Counted from the first letter of the stretch, positions 45,627 to 58,012 are shown. The stretch: DNA of 64,000 bases from Rhizodiscina lignyota (GCA_010015805.1 ML978122.1:1-64000), one strand, 5' to 3'. Numbers and translations: made by a program. Notes: generated by a model from the letters alone, not told the origin.

Positions 45627-48434
45627 CCTGACCTCATGCGAAAGTCGTAACCAATGGTGAAAAGGGTCGAATAAATTAGTTAAACTAATGCGCCTCGACA
45701 TGCGCTTGAAGGTCGCCTTGATAGGCCGAAGATGTACAGTGCTTTTGCCGGAGTTTGACCGATTCCAATTTCATGCGGCAACTGATCACGCGACACTGCA
45801 ACTTCTTCGACTTCTACCTCATTGAAGGTTAATTCATAATTCACTCGCTAATGGTACCTTCAGACTGGAAGATAGATAAGTGTAATACTCTCGCTACTCG
45901 GCTGTCACAAGTCCTTTTTTCATATGGAGTCATTCTTCGGTCAAATACCTGTCTCACCAACTTTTTCTTCTCTCTTTCGTCCAACGCATTTCGATAGCTA
46001 AATTTGTCATATGGGGCAATTAATGGCTCTTAATGATGAAAGATGAGCAGTTTAATTTCTGCCCCTTCAAATCTCTTTTACAGGGCTAGATGCAGTTACG
46101 TTGTCATGACCATATAGCCAAAACGGAGTCCGTCAACGAACAATTCATATCAACGTTTGAGAGCCATCCCGACGGGCCTCAAAAGCCATTACTGACTATC
46201 TAGGGCAGACAATTCGTTGACTCCCGGTAATCACATATTTAGAAAAGCCTACATATGACTTCTGAGATCCACAGCAATCACCCGAGGAGTTCCCTTCTAA
46301 CTAATCATCCCACGAGTTGGTCAGAAATTGAAGCTAAACTAGAGTTATATCCATGCCCCTGCGGCTTTGCGGATATGGATCCGCTCGAGCAGCTAGAACT
46401 CGACGGACGATGATTTCACCTTCTCACGAGCTGGTGTGTCTGCTCACGACACAAAGAGCTGGATTCAGTCACTACTGTGCAGATCACAATCCTCGAACAT
46501 CGGCGAGCAAGGGATTGTCATGACGTCCATAAATAACGCCTTAATATTCCGACCCTCATCAGTCCACGCAGCGACAAGGAGAGGGGGTTGGCGAACATCA
46601 ACATGCTCAAACATCAGGAGAGCTCACATAAGCTGTAGGTTCGCTCTCCAGCAACTATATTTCTCATCGAGGATTGCGTGGCAAGCTACAGTCGATTTCG
46701 TACCGCGTCTTTCCGAACTCTGGTATGTGTCGATGATCAACATCACGACATAACTCAGAACCCGCGATAGTCGCCCCCAGCTGCATTCACTAAAGGAAGT
46801 TGGAATCACAACAAATACCGAGAGCTTGCGATTTGAAATTTGAAACGACGGTCTCCTGACAATCCCCCAACTGAAGAGAGTGTAACCATCGCATACGCGC
46901 CGGAGAAATGAGCTCTTGGAAGCTTTGACAAAGAACTTCGTTGTACCAATGCGCTCCGCTCTCTGCATGGCGGCCGCCTAAAAGGTCCGCTCCTTGTTCC
47001 ACCCACGCTTCAGTGGAGGCCGAATGTGGCTGAGGCTGTGCAGTTTAGCAGAGTCTCGCAAATCATTTAGAGAGTAGCATACACGTGTTGTACAGGGTTA
47101 GTCAGCGGCCCCTAATACCTCCATTCCTGCTGTTGATTAACGATCTTTCATTTCAATTGCAGCAATTATTACGATCCGTTTGACAAAGAAAGCCAACAAA
47201 TTCTACGGAAATAGAGCTTATGAGTCGCGCCTATCATAACATACAAAGCAAGATGGCCTTCAACGGAAGATGCTCCAAGTCACGCATTTCCAGCCAAGAC
47301 TTTGGATTCCAGCTCCGACGCCGCACTACAGCAAAGGTCGTTGACATGTCAAGATGAAGCATTTCTGAGATGCGCGCTTGTCCTTGCTACTAACGTGACT
47401 TGCGCAAGCTCCAAGAGATGGCTCAGGTTACCCCACGCTCTCATAGGACGATCGGTTGCTACTAAAATAAGCCAACATATCGGCGCGATACCGAAATACG
47501 AATGTTAGCTGTTTCGGACCCCTTGCACTCTCTTCTACCCTTGCAATTCAGGACGCTGCTCGAAACGAACGAAGAGAGACCCATTGGCCGAAGGTCCTCC
47601 GCGAGATCACGATACGGGAAACTACAGCGATATTGCCACCCTGTAGAACTGTTTCGAATTACGATGTGCGCGCCGATACGAAAGGGTAATGCCTTCAGTG
47701 GGATGGCACAAGCATTGAAATGGTGATGCTACACACCTGGGGCCGGATTGGTGGGCCATGGTCGTGCACTCGGCTCATCCCGAGTTTGTTTAGGTAAATA
47801 AGATTCTTAAGCTTAACTCCATGTCTCATGATCTTCCTCGCATCTCCATATAACATGGCTTTAAAATCTCACCAGGCGCGCTGAGACGAACGTGCGCGCG
47901 GCATCGCTCCAACAGTCCTACCCACGCCAATCACTAAGCATCTCGGCCTAAGCATCTCGAGGCCGAGAAAAGCATCACAGCCTCTTTTCTCGATCATAGC
48001 ATACCCTCCGCACTGCGGCTCCAATTTCCACAAACTTTTGCGTATACAGGGGCCATATGAGCCGTTTTTCCCTCTTTGGTCCGTAGCGCAAGCTGTGCCA
48101 AGAACAAACGTTCAAGTCTCCAACTTCAATTTAGTTTTTTATAGAACATCGAGGCTGATTTCGTACGCCAAACCCCCTCCAATGGAGCCTACCAAACCCA
48201 TTTCGTCTGTCGCGGGTGGGGCGCTGTTCACTTCATCCGGAATTCAACGCATCCCTGAGTTTGTGCGTGACATGGCATGTTAACTGCGAGTGGGCGTGGG
48301 AGTCGACGTCTAGACTGTGGCGCAATATGGAGTATATAAATGTCAACCATCTGCTTTGTGTAGACAACCAGCGCCATCAGCTCCTCGCATACAACTATTC
48401 AGTAATACAGCATCACCCCAACGACTTGCCCATC
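45627..48434. other. 2.8-kb region without a supported gene
   Basis: Only short, mutually overlapping frames on both strands (for example 46,436-46,753 + and 46,624-46,968 -), none with a recognisable domain. Composition is normal, not RIP-like. The right end contains the promoter of the secreted-protein gene. Confidence 0.4.
48333..48340 (+). promoter_or_regulatory. TATA box of the secreted-protein gene
   Basis: TATATAAA lies 95 bp upstream of the ATG at 48,435, a normal distance for a core promoter in filamentous fungi. The assignment rests on sequence and position only. Confidence 0.55.
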
Positions 48435-50219
48435 ATGTCTTGGAAATCTTTAACCGCAACCAATCTTCTGTTGCTCACGACTGTGACAGAAGCCGCACGA
48501 CTGCCTCTGAACCCTGCCTTACCTCTTCGACGTCGCCAGGTTATTCCTACTCCATGGTACAATGTTACCTGCGGTGCTGTCGGTGGTCAGTCAAGCGAGA
48601 AGACTTTATTGAGAGCCAAAATACTGACTAGGCCTTGAAGACCCAGGATCAAACCCGTACAGTGCATGGCAAACCGCCTTCGCGGATTCAGCATATGAAG
48701 CGGTCTCCAACTCTTGGAACAACGATGCACCACCAGCAGGCGACACCACGCCGCTGGACTATGTTGAAACATTTATGCACTTCTTCAACGGACCGCGCAA
48801 CTGGAACTGCTCCAACATTGCACAGGGTGACCCTTGCGCTGGAGGTCTCGACCACTGTGGTGACAATGAAGGCACTTCAGGCGCTGCCAATGTCCCTGCG
48901 GCATACTTGATCGGAGACAGTTTTACGAACCTGCACAACGTATGCACGCGGCCAAAGGATGTCAGTGTTCAAGGCTGACTTTATCAGGTTCACTCGAGCA
49001 GATATCAAGCAATTTCGAACGCCCAACAATTCATCGATATAAGCAGCTTGCAGTCGACCTTTGCCCCGGTCGATATCGATGCGCTTGAAATTTTGAAGAC
49101 CATCTTGGACTCTGTCCAGTTAGTTATTGGCCTAGGCTCTGCCTACACTTGGAATCTGGTGCTCAAGTCTGCTCCGATCTTCAACGTCGGTTCTCTCGGA
49201 AAGGATGTTCTCCAGCAAATCCACGGCGGTGCCAAGGACGCATTCAACAATGCCATTTCCACCATTTTCACGACGACAAAGGACAACCTGCAATCGTAAG
49301 TCTTATTGCTCAAACTAGTTAGAAAGTCCTTCTGATGAATCTTAGCGATGACACCGCGCTCAACGAGCAGAATGATTTGTCCAGCGCTCTCACGCAGCTT
49401 GTTGGCATCTGGCAGGCCAGCGAAGCAACATTCCTTTCCTACATCTTCAGCGGCGCCGGAAACGCTCTTTCTGACCTTCACAATCTCATTCAGAATGGCT
49501 TCTTTATCCCCACTCCGCAAGATGGTCTTGCCGACTTCCAAAACCAAGCCATCAAGATCCTCTACGGCATTCTTATTCCCAAGGCTTGGGGTCTCATTTC
49601 AGGCGCTAAGCCATTCATCCTGTGAGTATCGCGCCTCTTATTTCAAGCGCGCAGAGACTCATTTGATTGAAGCATGGTCGACGGCGATTGTGGCTCCAGT
49701 TCGACTGCTCCGGATTCTGCAAAGGCCTATATGAGCGACGACACTGCTGCTCAGACGCACATCTGTTTCGACAACAAGATCTTCTACGTGAGTCCAACAC
49801 TCCCTCATATGTATATATTTGTGCGCTAATACAATTATTAGCTAGTCAACGGTGTCAAGAATCCTCCAGCCGGCGGCTCTTGCGATCCCACCTCTCGCGA
49901 CTGCTTCGGTCCCACGGGCTCCGAGACCGTCTCCTTCAACTCTCTGCCAGGTGGCACTTTCAACAACCTGAATGGCAACAACTGGTATGGTATCAAGCTG
50001 GACGACTTCATCATCAGCTCGTACCAGGGATACCAACTCAACGGAAACCAGAACGGATACCAAATGCCCGATCTAACTACGTACATTGACGGACAGGGCA
50101 CTCAGGGCGACATCATCTTCCAGAACCAGTTGCAGACTCCTGGTCTCTTTACAATTACAATCTGCACGGATGCCGACTCGGCGGCGAATAACGTCAAGGG
50201 CGGCAAAGCTCCTTGTTAG
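48435..50219 (+). CDS. Secreted protein of unknown function, six exons
   Basis: Exons 48435-48585, 48632-48939, 48988-49295, 49346-49621, 49673-49787 and 49842-50219 give 511 aa. All five introns are 46-54 nt with GTCAGT, GTATGC, GTAAGT, GTGAGT and GTGAGT donors and restore one frame. A signal peptide (about 1-20, ending TVTEAA) is followed by a possible Kex2 site (LRRRQ, about 30-34). The mature part has Cys-containing blocks near the N-terminus (NWNCSNIAQGDPC, GLDHCGDN), a largely helical middle, and a C-terminal domain with 'GGSCDPTSRDCFGPTGS' and a final Cys (GKAPC). It resembles fungal secreted hypothetical proteins, but I cannot name a family or activity. A TATA box sits 95 bp upstream. 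Effector or cell-wall roles are only guesses. Confidence 0.8.
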
Positions 50220-50687
50220 ATCGGTGAATAGATGTCTACTAAGTTGGGTGTATGGGTGTTTTCTGGATGAGTTAAGAGGCTTCTCATTCGACACTTCCTT
50301 TTATTTCTCTCGAATAGGAGTCTTTCTCTTTGCCACTGTCACTTGCTTCGTCTCAGAAAGTCCGCCAGATCATACGATCACAAGTCATATCTTTCCTTCC
50401 AGTCATCATGCATTCTGCGGCGTTTGAGATAGAAGACATCCATTCTCTTGTAAATTATTTAGATTAAGCTACAAATTCCAACAGGAATAGCTCTTTTGTC
50501 GGCACAATGTTCAGATTCGAAGCTGGCGATCGATATCAGATTGATGAGCAGTAACTCATAGCTAGATATGTGCTTTTTAAACAATTTTGACTAGGACGAA
50601 TGAAAATTTGCCGTGAAACTCACGCGGACGTTGATTGGCTTAATACGATCAACACATTTCAGTCACCGGACCACGAAATTACTGACG
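50220..50687. other. Intergenic region
   Basis: 3' side of the secreted-protein gene. No feature recognised. Confidence 0.4.
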
Positions 50688-51230
50688 ATGCAGGTGACAC
50701 GCTTAATTATGAGACGTATCATATCCATAATAGTAACCACCAGCCTGGCAACTTTCGCCTCTCCAACGATAATCAACGCATCCCCAAGATGTGGCTATTA
50801 CTTTGCTGTTCCAATACAAGCACCAGAATGTCCCGATCTCCGACGTCGAGCAGTGAACCCTCCTGTCGAATTCCCACTCGCATTCGTTCTAGACGATCAT
50901 GCATACAGAACGAACGAGTTCAGACTGTCGCTGTCGCTCGCCGTGCTATTCTTATACTGCATCATCACATTCGCACACCTCGTCTATAGCATCACTACGG
51001 GCATCTCCTCCAGTTCTTGCGACTCAATCTCTGAAGTTGTTGCCTTGGCTGTCAACTCGAACCAGTGCCCAAAGAACTACGAAACAAGGGTGGTGGGATT
51101 GAGACGCTGGATGTCTATCAAAGCCCTGTCCGCATTGCGGCGATGGCGACAGGTGACTCGGGAGGACGGTTGGAGTTTGGTGTTTGGATCTGAACATGAT
51201 GGTACCGTTTCGAAAGTTGATGTTAATTAG
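50688..51230 (+). pseudogene. Probable C-terminal relic of a fungal membrane protein
   Basis: One frame from the ATG at 50,688 contains a hydrophobic helix (LSLAVLFLYCIITFAHLVYS) followed by 'TGISSSSCDSISEVVALA', which resembles the last membrane helix and the SSxxWDSxxEL motif near the C-terminus of some large fungal membrane proteins. The expected continuation ('GGIETLDVYQSPVRIAAM') is in another frame from about 51,085 and stops at 51191-51193, so a frameshift separates them, and the Trp of the motif is Cys. The original frame stays open to 51,230 with a basic, unfamiliar tail. A small intact membrane protein is the alternative. Confidence 0.38.
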
Positions 51231-52164
51231 ATCTATGAATGAGACTAAAGGCCGTGGTGGAGATGTAACTGGAACTTGATAACAACCTCGAGAGTTCTTG
51301 AGGTCGTTTAAAAACCTCACTACTTATAGAACCACCATAGAGTAGGTATAGTCCATTAACAATAAAAGGCGAGGACATTCGGATACAATGGCTTCTCACG
51401 TTTTTACGAAAACGTGCGAGAGGCCTTCGAGACCCCTTCGTAAAGCCAACGCCTGTAGAGTGATGTTATTGGCTAATATGCTTCTGCATTCTACACCCGG
51501 ATCGTATCAGTTCCACATATTTAGCCCAGCTTATCACTTGTATGTTTCAAAAGGAGGCTGCTCTTTCTGTCTGGCTATTGAATCCCTAAAATCAAGGTTA
51601 CGCGCATCTACATTTTAAGGTATTCTACCACAAGTGTTGTTCTTTCTTTCCAGGCTTGGATGCATGCTCCGTGTCTTCAAACTTGTACGAGCACCCGTTC
51701 ACAGGGCAAGCTCCAAATCGTGGTAGTCCATGCGGATGGGCTCGAAGATGGGCAGGTGAGTGCATGAATCATGTTTTTTCCTCGTCAGAAAGCTCTAAAC
51801 AATGGAGAAGAAGAGAGGGCATTCGTATTGTGGCTGGTGTGGTGAAGATGCAGTATCATCATAAATTCTAGCATCGTCAGGGCTCCAGGGAAGGTTGCGG
51901 CTCAATTTGCTCTCACCCAGACGTCTTAGAATACATCATTCGTTGCAGCATAGCTACGGCTTCCTACTCCAACGGAGCAAACCTCGCAATTCCAACATCA
52001 AGACAAGCTACTAAAAAACTGTAAGTAAGAGGTTAGACTCTAAGGCGAACACTCTTAGAGATACGTTCTCATCTTCCACTACCACAAGAGTCTACGTATA
52101 ATAGTCTGCTCGTTTAATTTGCTCTTGGCCAACTCACAAACTAGAGTTCCAAAAGCCGCCTTGC
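51231..52164. other. Intergenic region, no gene seen
   Basis: About 0.9 kb up to the stop of the siderophore transporter. Only short shadow frames. Confidence 0.4.
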
Positions 52165-54073
52165 TTAAAATACTAGGCCTTTCGTCTGGTTGACCTTGGA
52201 AAGTCTAACATCCTTGATCATCATGACCCATACGAAACAAAGCCCCATGACAGCTGTCGCCGCAATGCACATGTTCCTTTGCGCAAGTCCGTACGACTTT
52301 ATGATCGCTTCGCGGGTCGGACTACCCATTGGATAACTGAGCTGCGTGTCAAGGTCGTTGTAGATGTCTTCCCAGTCAGGTAATGCGCTTGCAGGAAGGT
52401 ACTTCTGCAGAGCTCCTGGAAGCGTATTTGTCCATACTGCACCGGAGATGGTATTGCCGACAGCGCCGCCGATATATCCAAACAGGCCAAGTAAAGCAAG
52501 TGTCGCCGCGACCTCCCCATGTTTGGCAACAGACTGGATGGAGATCTGTTGCGTGAGAATTATGGTGCCGCCGGACACCGCGATGAACACCTGGCACATG
52601 ACGATGTATCCGACATTCTGATGCGGCTGTCTGAAGTAGATCATCAGGCCCTGGCCAAGAATTTCGAGCGGAACGGCAATGAGCAGAATCCACTTGAACC
52701 TGTCGGTGTAGCGGATCAGCCAGCCGGAGAAAAAGACGAACACCCCAGAAACGACGTCAAAGGAGCTGCTGACATATCCTGCGTCCTCAATACTGAGGCC
52801 GTTGACTACTTGCAGGAAGGACGTGAAGTAGCTGGCCCAGCAGTAGTACGAGACCTGGTATGAGGCGCATAGGAGACATGAGCCAACAACCGTGGGAGAC
52901 AACAGGAGGCCAAAGGGCAAGAATGGCTTCGGGGAGACGAAGCGCTCACATAGAGCGAACGCAGCGATGAGGACAACGCCGAGAACGAGCATGACGATGA
53001 TATGCGCACTGCGCCATTGGTCCGCAGCCGACTCGGCCAACGAGAAAGGCAGCAAGAATAGGGAGAAGCCTGCAGCAAAGAGGAAGACTCCGAGCGCTAT
53101 CCTCGATTAGCACAGTTCAACTCATAATTTCTGGATCTTACCGTCAAACTCAATAATGTAGAACCAAATGCTTTGTGACAGCGTTCGGCCACTGTAGCGA
53201 GGAGTGATCAGACCTCGCTTCTTTGCCTTCCGTTGGTTCCAGGTAAGGGTGCTGAAGAGAGGTATAGCTACGATGGGAGTGAGGATACAGAAAGTCCCGA
53301 AAGCCCATCGCCAGCTGATGTTCTCGTAGAACCCTTCCGACGCCGTGGGCCCAGCGAATGCTGTGATGATGTATGGCGACGAAGTAAACGCAAACGCGAG
53401 AGCTCGGTTCTTCAGATTGGTGCTGTCTGACGTTATAACATCGCAAGTATAGATGTATCCATCGAAACCTATGGAGTAGAAGACTTGTGCTGCGGCGTAG
53501 GTCTGCACGTTTGTGCACACGGCCATGAGAACAAGGCTGAGCGTTGCAATGGTCGTCATCACAACGACGCCTTGAGGGCGGCCCCAGAGATCCAGCATTT
53601 TGGATACGGCGAGACGTAAAGCGCCGGCCATAACGTTGGAGGCGATGCCGATGACCGGGACGAGCGAATGCGACGCAAAATCGCTGAGCACGAACGGCGT
53701 GAGGTTGCTGGTGATCGATGCTTGGAATGCATTCATGAAGTACATCAACCAGATCCTGCAATACAAGGGTCAGATCACAGTCTCGGGAGCATTCAGAAAC
53801 TAGTAGAGGTTCAACATACGATGCAAACACGATAATGAGAGACTTCTTCGTCCAAACGAGCGTGATCGCCTCGACATTTCGCACTCCTTCTTGTGCGTTC
53901 TCATCAGGCCGTTCTTCAGGTGCTTCACTGGAACCGGCGGAGACATCTCTTTCGGTATCTGTTGCGGGCTGCTTGGTATCACCGCTCTGCTCGTTTTGAA
54001 TCTCAATTATATCTTCTGAAGCAGCCTCTTCATTCTTCGGGTAGAAGGCAGAAAAAAGCTTTGAGAGTGGCAT
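52165..54073 (-). CDS. Siderophore-iron transporter, SIT/MFS family
   Basis: Exons 53820-54073, 53142-53755 and 52165-53096 give 599 aa. Introns are 64 nt (53756-53819, GTATGT...TTGCAG) and 45 nt (53097-53141, GTAAGA...GATAG). An acidic N-terminal tail of about 65 aa precedes about 14 membrane segments. SIT-type features include 'VFYSIGFDGYIYTCDVITSD', 'FTSSPYIITAFAGP', 'WRWAFGTFCILTP', 'FSLFLLPFSLA' and 'ASYFTSFLQVV'. These proton symporters (Sit1/Arn, MirB type) import ferric hydroxamate siderophores across the plasma membrane. It is the left member of the siderophore cluster and has a perfect SreA-type box 395 bp upstream of its ATG, so iron repression is likely. Siderophore specificity cannot be told. 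Confidence 0.88.
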
Positions 54074-54991
54074 CGTCTAAAGTCTGGATGTGCTCAGAGT
54101 TGGGCAAAGGAACGAGAATCCCAAAAAATATCAATTCTAGCAGTGCAAACGGACTTGGCTATTAGCTGGAGATGAGAACCTGGGCATGCTTGCTTTTCTT
54201 GGCTTCGACCGCAGAGCAGGTCGCGCTCCTGCTCGTCGTAGTGGAGCCATCGGCCTTGCCACCAGCAGCACCAACCGACTTCGGAGTGGGAATGCAACCT
54301 TGGTTGATCGCCTGCTCTAGATGCGGGTCAGTCTGCAAATGCCTCAAGGACTGGGTGCCAGCGGTGCTGGGCATTCGTGGCTGCCGTTGCGATGGGTTAG
54401 ATTACCTAGGGAGGGAGGGCAAATTACCGCCGGCGGAAGATCTAATCTCATTATGATCTAATCTTATTATCAGATTTTTTCATCAAGCGCGCTAGCCATG
54501 CCGGCCAGGGGTGCCATCAACCTCCCGTCCGTCTGCTTGCTTCCTTGCAGGCTGCAATGCGCGACCGCGGCTCAGCACGGAGCTTGCGATGGAAAATCCT
54601 GCCACCACAGCTTCATTGAGTCGTATAGCGGCGTTGGCGGCACAACAGCGAGACGGCATAGTGGATCTGCGGCCCACCGCGACCGGCCCAGCCAAGATTG
54701 CGTCCCAGTGGATCGCCGAGTTACGGAGAAGACGAAGAGAGTCTGAGATCAAGCGAGAAGCTGAAGATCGATGGCGGTAGAAGAGATCCTCTCTGGGTAT
54801 TCCCCCCATCCGCCGAAGACATGCATTTGCGACTCTCTTCGGTCGCGCCCTGCAAAAGATTCATTTCATTGGTTTGAAAGCGTGACCAAGGAAGCTATTG
54901 AGCTTCACCATTTTGAATGTGTAGGTGTCTGAGGTAATACGAGGGTAAAATAACATGTGCAAAACACAGCCATCTACAACTCCAGCGCTAT
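54074..54991. other. Intergenic region holding the transporter promoter
   Basis: Contains the GATA box at 54,468-54,476. A small + strand frame from ATG 54,589 to 54,780 (63 codons, Arg/Glu-rich end) has no recognised family and is not called. Confidence 0.45.
54468..54476 (-). promoter_or_regulatory. SreA-type GATA box (ATCTGATAA)
   Basis: Reads TTATCAGAT on the + strand, ATCTGATAA on the minus strand, a perfect match to ATCWGATAA bound by SreA/Urbs1-type iron repressors. It lies 395 bp upstream of the minus-strand SIT transporter start. Function is inferred. Confidence 0.6.
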
Positions 54992-56311
54992 CTAAAATTT
55001 AGAAGGAAGTGGCACTCCTGTTCCAGCAATAAACCCACCATGGTGACCAAAGGGAGACAGTTGGAAGAACCTCTCTCGCGAAACCTTCATGAGTGCTGCC
55101 CTTTTGTGCGGCAAGTCCATATATTTCTCTACATTCAAGCCGTGAATGTAGTCATACCCCAGGACAGTGTTGTTCGTTGCTATCGGCTCCCCGATCACGG
55201 CGCCAGTTCGGTGGTCATCGAGGAAGCAAAAGTGGATGATGCAAGGCCACCAAGCCGTCACTCTGTGCTTCCCTCGGAAGCTTGCATTGCCAACCAGCGA
55301 GAGTCTTCCGCGATCCCAATCTCCAGCATCGTAGTATGCGCCGACAAGGTCCTCTTTGCAATAGTATATCTCGAAGTACGAGAAGCATGTGTCGTTGAAG
55401 CGACCTAGCACTGACAGCGTATGAGGATCTTCGTGCTGCTCCCGGAGGTGTTCTCTATGTTCCTCCAGAGTGCCAGCCTGGTTCCAGCCTCTAGAGACTC
55501 GCGGGTCATTTTGCCACTTGTGGAACAGTCGCAGATGCTCTTCGTTTTGATAATCGACAGCAATCAACGAGAAGTGCTCGTCCAGAGACGGTATGTACCT
55601 GCTGTACACGACAGCACCGGGTGCGGGTTTTGGCGGCCGTCGGGGATGCAATCTGTGAGCTATGGCCAAGGGGAACTTGCTTCTCACGATCCTATCACTC
55701 GGCGGCGAAATGCTGGTCGTCGGCGAGGAAGGCGTCCATGGTGAGCGGCGACCGAATGGAGATGCAGCACCTTGCCAAAATGCGGACCGTGAAATGACGA
55801 CAATGGGTTCTACTGAAGGGGGAGACTCTTGTTTCTGACAGAAAGGATGCTCCAACGCAAGTAACGATGCTTTCAGGCCCTCCTCAAGCTCTTCGCTGCG
55901 GCTACCACTCAATTGACATCGAAATACTTCAAGGTCCGGCCGCATTGTGAAGATGGCGTACACGACAAGCCATGCCTGACCTAGAGACGGTGGCAAATCC
56001 GATGTCCATTCAAAGGTTGAGAGTGAGGCTCTTTGATTCCTCGCCCAAAGAGTGTTGTCTGAAATCGGAGGGGCATGGTCGGGAGATTCGTCTTTTGGAG
56101 CAGTAAATGAGATGCTGCCGTCGTGTAGGGTCAAACTTGAGGCATTCTCCAAATTCTGTTTGCTTTGCGCTGGAAGGACCTGAAGTAGTTTCCGGTCTCG
56201 TGGAAGTGTTTCTTCTGGTACTATAAAGTATTCAGTAAGGTAAGGATGAGGGAGAGCGAGTTTTGCGATAACATTAGGTCGTGGATCTTCTGAGGGAGAT
56301 GGAGAGGACAT
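54992..56311 (-). CDS. SidF/SidL-like N5-hydroxyornithine acyltransferase
   Basis: A single exon of 439 aa from the ATG at 56,311. The C-terminal half is a GNAT-fold acyltransferase of the IucB/MbtK/SidF type with 'HKWQNDPRVSRGWNQAG' (about 270-286), 'LEEHREHLREQ', 'YFEIYYCKEDLVGAYYDAGD' and 'GEPIATNNTVLGYDY'. The N-terminal half is the extended fungal arm. SidF transfers anhydromevalonyl, SidL acetyl, to N5-hydroxyornithine; the neighbouring SidI-like ligase favours the SidF role. The C-terminus is SKF, close to a PTS1 signal, and SidF of Aspergillus is peroxisomal. It diverges from the SidA-like gene across about 2 kb carrying two GATA boxes. Confidence 0.85.
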   Translation of the reverse strand: MSSPSPSEDPRPNVIAKLALPHPYLTEYFIVPEETLPRDRKLLQVLPAQSKQNLENASSLTLHDGSISFTAPKDESPDHAPPISDNTLWARNQRASLSTFEWTSDLPPSLGQAWLVVYAIFTMRPDLEVFRCQLSGSRSEELEEGLKASLLALEHPFCQKQESPPSVEPIVVISRSAFWQGAASPFGRRSPWTPSSPTTSISPPSDRIVRSKFPLAIAHRLHPRRPPKPAPGAVVYSRYIPSLDEHFSLIAVDYQNEEHLRLFHKWQNDPRVSRGWNQAGTLEEHREHLREQHEDPHTLSVLGRFNDTCFSYFEIYYCKEDLVGAYYDAGDWDRGRLSLVGNASFRGKHRVTAWWPCIIHFCFLDDHRTGAVIGEPIATNNTVLGYDYIHGLNVEKYMDLPHKRAALMKVSRERFFQLSPFGHHGGFIAGTGVPLPSKF

Positions 56312-57930
56312 TTTCAATGTAGCTCCCCCCGATTCGACCAGTAGAGGTCAAGTAGTGAGCAAAGGCGAGCCGAGAAGCTTCCCTGGTGAAAACAAGGTTT
56401 GTTACCACGAGGAGGCATTGTCCTACCGCTCCAAGCGTATGCATGGCCGAGAGCCAGCAGCATGGTAGCGACCGAAAACTCACGGCGCAGCTGGGTTACA
56501 TGTAGGCTACCAAAGGATCAACCAAACTAAGCCGGTAAGAAGAGCGACTTCTTGGAGCGCTGAAAGTACCCACTGTTCGTTCTACTTCTATACGGGTCTA
56601 ATATTTCCCCCTCTGAGTCACCTTCCACATCCGATCGGACCGACCCATGTTCTGGTCTCATCAAATGGGTACTTGTCCGAGCTACTGCATACTCGATAAA
56701 CTTACACGGGTAAACACAGTTCCCGGTGGCCATTAGCCATGACTGGGTGATCCTGGCAACCCTTCAAGGGTCTTATAACGGTTTTTAAGACACAGACTTG
56801 TATTGATGTTGCCTTTAAATACAGTTCATTGAGCATCAACACGATGATGTGATATGGCCAGCTTCGCACAACCAGCATGCCACGGCTGCCATGGCGCTGA
56901 AGCAAAGGACACTCCACATTCTCTTCAGCTGTTCCCAATCTTTCGCCGTTGCTTCTGCGCTTCATCTGATTCTCGGTCTGCGTATGACTGCTACCTGCGA
57001 AATTGTCATCTCAGCCGGTCTATTTACACTTACCCTTCTTACCTTTGCCACGCTCTAAGGTTTTATATCTCTCATTCTCACCAGTCCGGTTCTGGATGAC
57101 CCCAGATTGGAGGACTGGTTAAACACTGCACTGGTGGCCGGGAAGAGCGTTCTCGATGGAGATGGTTGCTGGCTTGACGGACCAATATCAGTCTTTCCCT
57201 GGTGGCCTATTGAACAGCTATGACGAATTTGAGAGGTGCTACTCAAAAAACAGGCCCGGAAGATTCAAATAATTCATGCCCCCCCAGAAGTCAACAATCG
57301 AGAGCTCACAAACGAGCCAAACGAGCTGAGACACCGAGACACCAAGGTCCTTGCCCAACAACCCTCACATGTAGCATTGGTGGGAGTCGATACCACTGTA
57401 TCCAAATACTTCGGAAAGTCATCTTGGATTGTTATTGAGGGGAACTAGAGGAAGTAGAACATCGCGTTCTCATTGAACCTTCCGGGGTGTCAATGGTGAC
57501 GCTGAATCTGTTGCAGAGCGATCGCGGAGCTCAATGCTCTGAGCATTGAAGTTCTCTAAGGATCAATGGATCACAAGGGCCGGTATTGTTCCCGATACTT
57601 GGACTTTAATTTGGGTGTATTATAAATGAGACCGAGATCGAGAACCAGCACGGAGAGCTCGTGGATTAGCGGAGAGCAGGCTCGCTCAATCGGAATGGAT
57701 TGGATGTTCTTGGGTATCCACTTTGCGAGAACTGCATCTCCAAAAAGATTGATGGGCTGTTGAGGTCGGCAAGTTTCTCTTGAATAAGCAACTCTTGTGG
57801 AATGCATAAGATCGATGCACGTCGTGCTATTGTCAAGCACCCCCACCGGGCAGCGCTCATTAGGACCGTTGCCGGCCGGGAATATTGGCAAGATGGGTCG
57901 CGTAACGAAAACCTCTACGAAACGGCTCTA

Positions 57931-57939
57931 ATCAGATAA
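57931..57939 (+). promoter_or_regulatory. SreA-type GATA box (ATCAGATAA)
   Basis: A perfect ATCWGATAA match, 427-435 bp upstream of the SidA-like ATG and 73 bp from a second identical box. Confidence 0.6.
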
Positions 57940-58003
57940 AATTTTGCTGGTCCATGCATACTTAGCGCCGCTTGGCCCTTGCATAGTCCCATGCAATTAG
58001 CGG

Positions 58004-58012
58004 ATCAGATAA
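58004..58012 (+). promoter_or_regulatory. SreA-type GATA box (ATCAGATAA)
   Basis: A second perfect ATCWGATAA match, about 355 bp upstream of the SidA-like ATG. Paired boxes strengthen the case for binding by a two-finger GATA repressor of the SreA type. Confidence 0.6.

Noticed and set aside
45627-45701. Longer PPIL2 start at 45,701
   Set aside because: The family starts at MGKGTDKLY, and the extra 25 residues resemble nothing in it.
57571-57891. 106-codon minus-strand frame between the SidF-like and SidA-like genes
   Set aside because: Starts at a good ATG but has no recognised domain and overlaps another open frame; too weak to call.
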